From Branchiostoma belcheri (taxonomy: Eukaryota > Chordata > Leptocardii > Amphioxiformes > Branchiostomatidae), in NCBI RefSeq assembly GCF_001625305.1, contig NW_017803987.1, positions 1,077,365 to 1,141,364 on the forward strand: 64,000 bases of DNA. Direction: 5' to 3'. A model generated the notes under the pieces. The model worked only from the letters and a program-made list of their open reading frames with translations, did not search any database and was not told the origin of the DNA. The translations under genes and the position numbers were made by a program. Positions 37,175 to 47,600 of the stretch are shown here, piece after piece (position 1 is the stretch's first letter; each line of letters opens with the position of its first letter).

Positions 37175-39960
37175 TTACATGAGAAGTAAGTTTTCTATTT
37201 AGAGGAAGAGTTTTTAATCAGTTTATTAGTTACCTGGTTGGTGTGAAGTCGCTTTCTTTACGAAAAGGTGAAACTATTGACAAAGCGTTTTCATTCATTC
37301 AAAGTGTTAAGGGAGAAGGTTGAACGGATAAACTGTCAAATTTACCAAAACAGTCAATTGGAAACAATTTCAAAAACTTTCAGAAGAATCCAGGTGCAGT
37401 ATCATACATTGTAAAATCTTGACAATTAGTGAAACCAGAATTTAATGCAAAGAATACGTAGAGATAATGTTGATGTCTTAATTAAAAAATCATGAGATTA
37501 GACAATAAAATTTGAATATGGATCCTCCTGGGAGGGTTACTAAAAATAGAGGAAATCTTTGACTGTCCACTACTTGTATATGATAGGGAGGGATGGAAAA
37601 CACTCACCTCTACAGAGCAGATAGGTATTGTATGTAAGACAAGGTGCTCCAACCAAAAAATAGAAGCCCCCTCTTGCTAGAAATATTAGAAGTATATGTA
37701 GTCCCTGTTTTGTAATCCAGTGCTACACGATCTCTTGCAGTCAAGCCTAAGGAAAAAATGTTGTGTTCCCTGTTTCTGAAGGACCCTAGAAAAGAACTGC
37801 TGACTTTTTTGTGTGTACCCCTTCAAGGGACAAATTTTTTCGAGCTGATAGACCGTTTCTAGCTCCATGACCTGACACCTGAGTGTACAATCAGTTTTCC
37901 AACATTGACATTGAAAATATAGAAGTGTCCTCATGCAAGTTTTACTTTGATAAACTGTATTGTGTAAGTTGGATCACCAGAGATCGCAAAAAAAAAGAAG
38001 AAAAAAGATAATCCCTACCTACAGACCCTAATTTTTTCAGGACTGAAACAGGAAACACAGCATTTTTTTTCCTTAGGCCCAGGAGCTGATTGGGCCTTCT
38101 CAGTGGATGGAAGGGCTGCTAGAAGCATGATGTAGTCAGACTCCTTTTCTTGTATGTGCTGCAGTTGTACTGTGTACTTGAAGTATGTACATGTTGTACA
38201 TGTGGTGCCCAAGAAGTTGCCTATCTAGTACATTGCTAGATCTGGACCAACACAGAGTGTTGCTACAAAAACTTTCCATTATACATTGTGTGTAAAAACA
38301 GGCACTTTAGGAAAAGCAAAACCACACAAACATAGGCCCTTTTGAGTTTGAGACAATTCGACAAGACATGCCTATGAAAAACTGAGACGTGCGAACAGTG
38401 TGAATTATAAAAAAAAAAGTATAAATTATTCCTTCTTGTTTTTTTTTTCTAAATACAACTTATCCCGAAATTGCCCCCCCCTTTTTTACAATACTGGCAG
38501 ACAGTGAAATTGTGGTAATTGTCATGTAACCTCAAAGACAGCATTAAAATATCAACAAGAAGGCTTAGTTCTTGTACCTTGTACAGGAAAACAAAACCCC
38601 ATGTAATCGGAAGACCCAAAACTGAAACAAACAAGATTAAAGGACAAACAACTAGATAAAGTAGAGGTGTACATGTAAGATAATACAGAGTTGAAGACGT
38701 TGTGGGGAAAAACCATTTCACTGCGCAAGTTTCCTGATAGGAAAAATCTGCTTCTAGTGGAAGCGAGCTCCTTTCCTTCCCCTGATCATTAATGAATTGT
38801 CCCCTGGGACTCCATACCTCCTTAACCTTCACACTATCAAGAGTTCCTCCATGTGTCAGATTTACAAAATGTATACAACTTACAATATAAGCCTGCATTT
38901 AGAGGGTTAATTAAAAAAATGTACTTGTACATGTTCAGGCATTGCCAGTATGGAGAAAGTGGCAGATTTGAATGTAAATATTGATAATATATTATGTAGT
39001 AATGCAGTTTTAATGTCATTGACAAAAAGCCCTATAGTTTCAACACATTTTGCCTTTTAGACCATTGTATGCATGAAGTGTTATGAACTGTAGGACTCCA
39101 CAACATACTTATACATCACTTTATTTTTGTAAACTTGAGACAAAGATAGGAAACCGTGTAATGCTTCATGAAACATTCTTTGAAGATGTTGTAACTAACT
39201 TAAGAAAACCTGGTGTAGTGTTACGTGTCTGTGTTAGGCTCTAGGATGTTTCAATGTCTTGACTGTATGACTCTCAGTGTTGAACAGATTTTAACACATA
39301 GAAACATGGTTATTGTCAAGTTGTGGATAGGTGAATCTAGTTTTGGGGGGCGGTTTTTTGACTGCTGATTCTTTTACAATTATCTGGTGCTTTAAAATCT
39401 GACCAAGCCAACTTTGTATGAAGAAAAAGTTATCATGACATGTATTCATCAATATTTTACCAAAATGGCTGAAAGCAAAAGATTTTGTTTGGAAAAAATC
39501 TGAGTCCACTATGGAGGCAAGTTGATATGCTCTCCTAAAATGATTTTTGTTATAATCATACCCACTAAATGTGACTGGTAAACTGTTATGATTTATGACT
39601 TTATACTAATTTTATTACCATGGCAATTCTTTGGTACAGACACATCACTCAACCTAGCCTGGGTGCCATCATAGCTAGTTTACCAGTATAAATGAACTAT
39701 TATTGCATCCAGGCTACATTCAAAACAGTTCCTGAACCAGCTTGTTATATTCGTACACCCTCCAGCTTAATTTGGTCCATCCTCTTGCACGAGGCCAACC
39801 TATTGTCTATATCAAGCGTCAGCTTTGGCATTCTGGCTTACGATCTGTATTTCTCTCTGAGGTAGCCCTGAGCATCCATCAGCCAATCAGATACCCTCCC
39901 TCCTGTTGTTGGAGGCAAAGTTACCAGCCAATCACCTTGCCTCTTTTCAGTAGGTGGCAT

Positions 39961-40037
39961 TGTGATTGGCTGGTGATGTCTGGCCTGTGATTGGCTGGTG
40001 ATGTCTGGTCTGTGATTGGCTGGAGATGGTTGGCCTG
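39961..40037. repeat. 25-bp tandem repeat
   Basis: Three copies of GATTGGCTGGTGATGTCTGG plus CCTGT. Each contains ATTGGC, the reverse of a CCAAT-like GCCAAT box. Confidence 0.85.
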
Positions 40038-40918
40038 TTCTAACACAGAGAGAAGGACAGCAGATCCCAGGCTGGTGCAGTTGGGTTATTGCTTGATATC
40101 TACACACGTCAAGCGCTGTGAGGATGTATTTGGTCATATCATTGAGGATACAGCCCACCACCCGCCATGTACATAGCAGGGTTCCCTGGATATGTCTGCT
40201 GTATGTATACACTGTAGAAGAGAGTCTTGTTGGTGCTTGCTGCTATAATATATTGTGTACATGTTCACCACTAACTTGGTTGTACAGACGACTCGGTAAC
40301 TCGTGCAACGGACTTGTGAACTCTGACATTAAATCTAAATGTTCAAACTGAAATTAATGCGTGTTGTCTTTACTTCTTGTCTGTGTATGGTACAGGTAAT
40401 CTGATTGGTCCTTTGTCTATTTACCATCATGCATGGTACAAGTGATATGGTTGGTTCATCATAAGGCACTAGAAAAAGTCATGGCAAGATGTTAATTAAG
40501 ACAAAATGACCCAATAAATTTACAAAAAGTAAATAAGGGACCAGCTAATGCTACCTTCCATCATGTACATTTGAAAATGAAATAATTCTACTAGGATTTA
40601 GGCCCATTTTCAATGTAAGTTAGGCATATATTACATGGTGCACATGTGACTTTCTAGGCTTTTCAAAAGAGATGACATCAACTCCTGTAGGACTTAGGAA
40701 CCACAAGTAGATTGTCAGCATCTGTGAAAAAAGTGTGGAAAACAAACTACAATAAGTAATTGTGCAAACTCATTAAAATTATATTCCTGCAGAGATTCTG
40801 AAACAACTCAAATTTTGCCTCAGCCAAGTTACTTTAAACACAATAAGCAGCAAATTATTAGTAGTACTGCTAAGCTTCAAGTCTTGTAGTTGAATAGAAT
40901 ATATAGTGTTAATATAAT

Positions 40919-43379
40919 TCAAGACTCACATTTTTGGTATAGCAAGTTGTCCAGAATCAGCCCAACAAATGTCTGTTCCTCTGTTTCTGCTGTCTGGGAG
41001 AAAGGCTCATAATACCTGCAGAATTGAGCGAGGAACATCATTATAAAAACTGTTATTCGGGTATTCAAAGACAAATCAAACTAAAAACTGGACACATGCC
41101 CATATCCGGGGTGGGGTGGGTGGGTGGTGGGGCGGTTCGGACGAACCCCCCACAGGGCTCAAAGGTTCTTTTTTTGGTCCACTTTTTATATAATGGTCCA
41201 AGATTTTCCTTTAAAAGATGGAATGATTTGTATCACCAGCGGGGCTGGAATCGTAGGAAAACTGCTCACTCTATCATTGAATAAAAAGTTATCTCTGATT
41301 TTTCCTTTGAAATCCTTTTAAATAAACGCAGGAAATGCCATTTCAGAAGGTTTATTTTTCAAAATTTCCCGGGGAAGCATACCCCCGGACCCCCCTAGGA
41401 ACCTTGCACCTTCGGCGCTCGCCTTGTGCCTACGGCGCTCAGTGGCCCCTCAAGCAGTGGGAAGAACCACTCCATTCAAAATCCTGGCTACAGGCATGTG
41501 ACTGTGAGTGATCGTACATCCCTACATACCAGCCGAGATGGAAGCCACAGCGGGGACAGATACTGATCCTCCAGGAGAAGCCAGGCCACCACGTGTCCTG
41601 TCTGTAGGGCTGGGAGGAGGCATACAGGGCTGGGTTAGCACTTGGCAAGAACTGTGAACTCTTTGTGTATAGTTTCATCAGGTTGGGAAGACACTGAGTA
41701 AAGAGACTCTTTCTACACAACCAAGTCTTTTCATTTCAAGTCGTTTCAGTGACCGTCTTTCACCTTCCTCACGGCAATTCTGACTGATTCACATTGCACT
41801 GTAGCATAGGTGTCGCTGCTATAGATCATTAGAAGGACTGCATTTCCAAATGTACAATATTTACATATCTACACATATGCATGGTTACAGGGAACTGTAT
41901 CTACTGTACTTTTATCCAGGAGTAGAGTTTGAATTGTATTGTTTACCTGGAATGTCTACCTGTCATCAATGCAATTTATCAAACTTATAATGCAGAAAAG
42001 GCAAACCTACCTGCCCATGTTGTTGGACATTAGCTGTTTCTGCAGTTATCACTTCAAAATAGGTTTCTGTGGCAAGAGAAAAGAAGATTTAATGATGAAG
42101 GTTTGTGTAAGTCTTGGGAATTTAACTAAAGATTGAAAAGGTAACAGGTAGAAACTTGGGATGAAAGAAACTGACAACCATCACAAATCTAAAATCCCAA
42201 CTCCAACCTTTTTTCTCTAACAGTCTGCAAAATACTAGGTACTATTGAGGAAAGTTGTGTAAAGTGCCTTTCCCAAGGGCACAAGATAGGTGACGGTAGG
42301 ATTTGAACCCGGGACCTCTTGGTTCTGAGACGAACACATTACCACTACACCACATAACCCCAGGTTATATTATGTACTGGCTATACTGTGAATATATGAA
42401 TAACACAGTTTTAACCTTGTGGATTTTTAAAGAGCTGTATAAGAACCCCGTCCACCCCAGCGATGGTATCATTACGCTGCCTGTGTGCTGCTTTACTCGG
42501 CCTCTTGTTCAAGTCTGAGGCTCGGGCAATCTCCAGTCCACACTGTCTGCACAGGAGGTACTCTGGGGAGGGGAAATGACAATGAACTTTATTGCATATT
42601 TGCGGCCTACATGTATATGGGCCAAATGCACTACGTTAGATAACTGAGGTAACCGTTATAAGAGGAGGAGGAACAAGTGCTACAAGTACATTGCACTGCT
42701 ACATTGTATGTCTAACCTTATACTACAAGATCTCTCTTTTGAAACAAGCATGAACAAATTTAGTCCTGCTGCTGTATTCCATTTATAACCAAAATGGTGG
42801 AGGATTCAAATTATGATGCCAATGAAAACCAAAAAATTAAACCAAAATCAAAATTTAAGAGCTGTTGAGTATTGAGACTGATTATCAGGCTGTGGTTAGC
42901 CTGGGAGAGAGGGTGTAAGAAGGGGCAGTGGGATATACATGTAGGGGGTGAAGTTGTTATGTACAGTGGGGATAGGGGGATGAAGCAAGGGGAGGGGTTG
43001 AAGACTCATGCAGGACACGTTACCATACCCGGCTCTCCCCACTTCACATTTGTAATTTTTTGGGACAGCCCAATACTGTATATTCAGGAACTTTATTCAG
43101 CCCTATACGAAACGTGCACGGTGTAACATACTCCATAGACTAATGTTTACACACGTAGTCAATTAGCCTGAGTTTGTACCATCAAATCATTATCATGATC
43201 TTTATACCGTTCTGCATTTTTTGACAATAGCATCTCATGACCCGGAGAACTTTTGAGCACCAACCTTCAAATTCATCGTTTGCATTTTCTTCACAGAAAC
43301 AGATGCGAACGTCGAGAATGTACAGAAAAAGGAGACAAGCTGCTAGGAGAACATTTCTCCCCGATTTGTCGTCTGCCAT
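40919..43379 (-). CDS. Secreted single-CULT-domain protein (cereblon thalidomide-binding-domain family)
   Basis: Five minus-strand exons, in coding order: 43379-43265, 42562-42416, 42066-42011, 41609-41530, 41015-40919. Phases agree and give 164 residues ending TGA. The start ATG has context AATATGG. Residues 1 to about 31 form a signal peptide (core VLLAACLLFLYIL). The rest is one CULT domain: zinc-binding CRQC (43-46) and CPRC (124-127), FEVITAETANV in between, DTWWPGFSW (111-119), HLGW (130-133), and a C-terminal FVGLILDNLL. The three cage tryptophans of cereblon correspond by spacing to W113, W119 and W133. There is no Lon-like domain, so it is not cereblon itself. Secreted CULT proteins are a known but functionally uncharacterised animal group; the ligand is unknown. 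A G-rich MITE sits in intron 4 and a tRNA-like SINE in intron 2. It is divergent from SMYD4 and convergent with SULF. An in-frame ATG at 43421 lies in tandem-repeat DNA and was not chosen. Confidence 0.88.
41095..41498. mobile_element. G-rich MITE, family C (copy 2), in intron 4 of the CULT gene
   Basis: CATGCC...at 41,095 and CTGGCTACAGGCATG at 41,484-41,498 are inverted. The interior follows 563-903 block by block. The right end lies only about 30 bp from the exon 4 splice donor (41,529). Confidence 0.75.
42258..42362 (-). repeat. tRNA-like SINE fragment, minus strand
   Basis: GTGCCTTTCCCAAGGGCACA, GGTAGGATTTGAACCCGGGA (B-box complement) and CACTACACCACATAACCCC in the same order as 24,478-24,580. 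In intron 2 of the CULT gene. Confidence 0.65.
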
Positions 43380-43388
43380 ATTTGCTGA

Positions 43389-43815
43389 CCTATGAACTGT
43401 GTTGAAAACCTGATGACCCAAATAGTAGCGGTTTACACGAGTTATCGCTGTGACAGTTTGCAGCTAAATCGCAAGGAGGCGCTAACAAGTGGTCTGCAAT
43501 ATGACCTATGACCTGTGCAGAAAACCTGATTACCCAAATGATACATTGTATGTTACACATACATGTTACATACATTTACATGGTCTATTACCAGTTTACA
43601 TGTTGCAGCTAAACCGCAAGGAGGCGCTAATGAGTGGTCTGCAATTTTTGGTGATGACCTATGACATGTGCAGAAAACCTGATTACCCAAATGATACATG
43701 TTGCACAATGCACATACATGTTAAAGTACATGTACATGCATTTTACATGGTCTGTTAGTCCAAGGTTACCAGTTTATATGTTGCATCTTAGCCGCAAGGG
43801 GGCGCTAGTGAGTGG
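43389..43815. repeat. Tandem array of 145-180-bp units upstream of the CULT gene
   Basis: Units carry GACCTATGACCTGTGCAGAA followed by AACCTGATTACCCAAATGATAC, then a GCAAGGAGGCGCTA block. Starts are near 43,389, 43,501 and 43,653; the last unit is partial. The first unit reaches within about 10 bp of the CULT start codon, so part may lie in its 5'UTR. Confidence 0.8.
43469..43807. promoter_or_regulatory. Three CTCF-like motifs in the divergent CULT/SMYD4 spacer
   Basis: TCGCAAGGAGGCGCTA (43,469-43,484), CCGCAAGGAGGCGCTA (43,614-43,629) and CCGCAAGGGGGCGCTA (43,792-43,807), all in the same orientation. The third fits the bilaterian CTCF core (CC-purine-C-N-purine-GGGGGCGCTA) at every position. 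Binding is inferred from motif only. Confidence 0.45.
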
Positions 43816-44309
43816 TCTCTGTATTGCTGTAACGTTAATGCCATAACCAGATAACTTGCGCAGTAAACTGCTCCCCGTAGCTCCTAGCATTATACACAGT
43901 CAATCAAGACAAGACATATCCGAAATGGGTTTATTTGATTAAAAAAAGCGTTCCAATTTATCATCTACTCCCACTGATTATATTTCCTAAGGTTGTTTCA
44001 AGGTGCGGCTGTGTGTGATCAGTGTTCAGTACCAAGGACAGGGTAAACAACTTTGATAAGATTTCAGCAATGTGTTTCGAGTTCGGATTAGATCGACTAA
44101 AAATAGAAATGCATCCTACACACGGTCTACAAATAGCGCCAAACGACTGCGATTACAATCTTGCATGAAAACTTGTAGACTGAGCACACGCACGAATGAG
44201 TTTCAAAGCTACATGAGTGAACGTTGCAGTCATTTGGAATACTAAGTAACATTGCAAACTAATTTATCCAGCCCTCATTTACGAAACAAAAAGTTATCGC
44301 TTACAAGCA

Positions 44310-44575
44310 CGTCCATACGCCATAACGTTTCAGATCGACAGTCGGTCATATTGCGCTGTCGAGTAGTATGTGGATAATCAGGCACGATACGCAATGACCC
44401 TTTGAACGTTTCAGATCGACAGTCGGACACATTGTGCTGTCCAGTAGTATGTGGATAATCAGGCACGATACGCAATGACCCTTTGAACGTTTCAGATCGA
44501 CAGTCGGTCATATTGTGCTGTCCAGTAGTATGTGGATAATCAGGTACGATACGCAATGACCCTTCGACCTTTCAC
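44310..44575. repeat. 81-bp tandem repeat, three copies, upstream of SMYD4
   Basis: Each copy runs from AACGTTTCAGATCGACAGTC to CGATACGCAATGACCCTT. Because 81 is 27 codons, one minus-strand frame stays open through all copies. It ends about 110 bp before the SMYD4 start codon. Confidence 0.9.
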
Positions 44576-44683
44576 TGCATTTGCTAACCTTTGAACTTTG
44601 GAAAAAGAAGCCATAGCATTTATAGGATGCGTGGATGAAAGATTTGAAGGTTTTTCTTCGCAAAAGCTTCCAGATTTGAAGGC

Positions 44684-47600
44684 ATGGCGACGTCAGAACG
44701 CTGGAGGCTGTTCCAGCAGTCCTGTGAGAAGGAGTTAGGCCGCCGTCTACCGGAGTTCAGCGGCCTGAACAGCAATGAAGAACGGGCGAGGTAAGGGGTG
44801 TGTCTGGTTGCATTGGGCCGTTAAAAAAAAATAAAACATAGAGGGGAGGGGAGCGTTGTTCACATTGGAACAGACCCCTAGGACATAGGGGTGTTTGACA
44901 TCATTAAGACTGCAGGACTATGAGGGGGGGGGGAAGCGTTAAGACTGTCTTAATATGGTTGGTGTGATGGTGGTGAGGGCCTGTATGAGGGGGGGGGGCA
45001 GTGATTACAAATTACGAATTACATTAAATTCTCAGAATTACGTTAAATCATGGAGTACTTTATGGATCACTTAATGCAGAGAGGTAACTGCCTTAGCTTT
45101 ACCATTTACATAGAAATATGAAAACGACCAATTACATGTTATGGCTTTAATGTAACGTTACTGATTAAGAATTTCTGAGAGTACGTTGATTTTGGGTTGA
45201 CTGCATTGACTGCCTACCGATTTATACAAAGATTTAAAAGGCCTGATAATGAAAAAGGGCATGCAGGCCCTCATAAGCCCCATTCAAGCCTCATAAGCTG
45301 CATGCCCTTTTCGGTAACGTAGAGCGTAATCGGCCGTTTTAATCCTACGTAGAGCGTAGACGGACCGCTCTAATTCAACGACATTGTAACAAGGTAATGA
45401 GGTAATCGAGAGATTTCCAGAATTCAGTGTAATACGTAGCCAGCTCACAATATTTAGCAGAGCGTTGTCTTTTAGTATAAATTGTATTTTACTAAAATCC
45501 ATATTTTCCATAGATTCTGCCTCCAGTTGAGCTGCTGGGAAGGTGACACGCTGACCCAGCTCATAGAGAAACTACAGAGTCTCAGAGGGAAGGTGGGAAA
45601 GTCTACCGACAGGGCCAACCAACTCCGAGACAAGGGGAACACAGCCTACAAGGCACAGCAATTCCAAGACGCATTCACTCATTATACAGACAGTATCTCC
45701 TATAGCCCTGTCACACATGGTAGTGATGGTAAAAGGAGTGAATGTTTAAGCCTTGCGCTTGCCAACAGATCAGCGGTTTTGTTCCATTTACAAGAATACA
45801 AGCTGTGCTTACAGGATATCATAGCATCCATAGAGGCTGGGTATCCCGAAAACTTGCAGTATAAGCTTCTACATAGGAAAGTGTTAACCCTTTTTAAACT
45901 TGGAAGAAATGAAGAAGCAAAGAAAGAAGTTAAGGCAGCTTTAGAGGCAATAGAGAGAGCAGATATACCGGAGAATAGGAAAGAAGGAATGAGAAAGGAG
46001 CTTAAGTCAGCAGGAAGGAATATCTCAAAACAGGAAGGAAGTAAAGAAAAAGAAGGAGGTACATCTACAGAAGAGGAGAAACTTCCGGAGCTGCAATACG
46101 GAGAGAGTCACCAGGTGGCGCATGCCTCAGTTGGAGTTGAAATGAGACAAGACCCAGGCAAAGGCAGGTTGTTGGTCGCACAGCAGGATTTTGAACCTGG
46201 TGAGTCTTAGAACTTTGTTACGATTACAGAGAAACACATAAAATGAACTTCCTATAAGTTAAAATTAAGTACTTCTAGTATGAAGAATAGTATAATACAG
46301 TCAAACATGTCCAAGATGATGTCAAAATCAATGGCAAACTGGCCAATTCTATCAGTAGTTTTTGCTAGTTATCATAAAAAAGCTTTGTCCACACACTTGA
46401 AAATGATGCGGTTGTCATAGGCAGAGATTGGGCCATGGAAACATTTGATTGTTATCAAAATCTATCCAGTTCCATGAGATCTTGTTAACTAGAGGTAACC
46501 TGGATGGTGGTAACCTTCATTGACATTTTAACACATGAGAACTACTCTGTATCACCTGTAGGGTCTGTCTTGATTGTTGAGCAGCCGTATGCAGCAGTGT
46601 TACTCCAGAAGCACCACCCGACCCACTGTCACAGCTGTATCACACCTGTCCAGGTGCCACACCCGTGCAGGTGCTGCCAGTTTGTACAGTACTGCTCCAG
46701 GGCATGTGAGGAACAGGCATGGAAGGAATACCACAGGTGAGTGGGTTATGCAGATGAAATCACACCTGTATTACACCTGTCAAGGTGCAACACCTGTATC
46801 GCACCTTCCCAGGTGTCCATATACACCTGTATCATACCAGTCCAGGTGGAACAGTTGTATTATAAATACCCAGGTCACAGGTGTCACATACATCTGCATC
46901 ACACCTGCACAGCTGTAAAACCGTATTAAACTGGTCTAGCTACAACACCTGGATCCAGGTGCAACACCTTTATTGCACTTTTTTAGGCGTGTTAGTACAT
47001 GGACTTGTACTTTTACATGGACTGACCAAAGGCCATATACATGAAAATATAACATGGACTTGAACAGGTTACATGTAGGTGCAAATAGACATGAAAAGTA
47101 CCTGCACAACTCCAGTCTTAACAGGTGGTATTTTGAGCCCTGACCCTGTGTCTCATCCTTCAGCCGCGAGTGCGAACACTGGCACCTGCTGCAGATGGTT
47201 GACACCTTCGGACAGCTGAGTCTCCGTCTGCTACTGACTGCCGCCGCAAGAGGAGAGAAGAAACCCCCCATTCCAGGAATGGAATCTTCTACCTCAGCTG
47301 ACAACCCCTTGAATCAGGATCAACCTGAAAGCTGTGCAGAGAATGTCAACCCCAACTCTGAAGAAGTCAATGAAGTCCAAATAGGTTCCCAAAGCACTTC
47401 TGAGCAAGAAAGTGACTTGTCCGTTCAAACCGAAAGTTTGCAGACTTCTACAGAGGAAGTTGAACTCCACGGAGGAAACTACAGTTCAGTCTACAGCCTG
47501 ATGCCCCACACAGAACACCACTCCGCGGAGCAACTGCTGACATACACGATGGTCGCATGTCTCATGTGTAAATGTCTGGGGCACGAGCTGTGTGTGGAGG

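Larger units (their letters stand above)
36019..40918. other. SULF 3' flank and UTR, convergent with the CULT gene
   Basis: No gene is supported. A GGCC-type MITE is at 36,948-37,174. A 149-codon minus-strand frame at 38,449-38,898 has no recognisable motif. A tandem GATTGGCTGGTGATGTCTGG repeat is at 39,961-40,037. A possible polyadenylation region for the plus strand is ATTAAA at 40,328 followed by a TG/T-rich stretch (40,358-40,390), which would imply a SULF 3'UTR of about 4.3 kb; this is only a guess from sequence. Confidence 0.5.

Noticed and set aside
44275-44556. Minus-strand frame with a 27-residue repeat
   Set aside because: Open only because the 81-bp tandem unit is divisible by three; no splice partner or family match.
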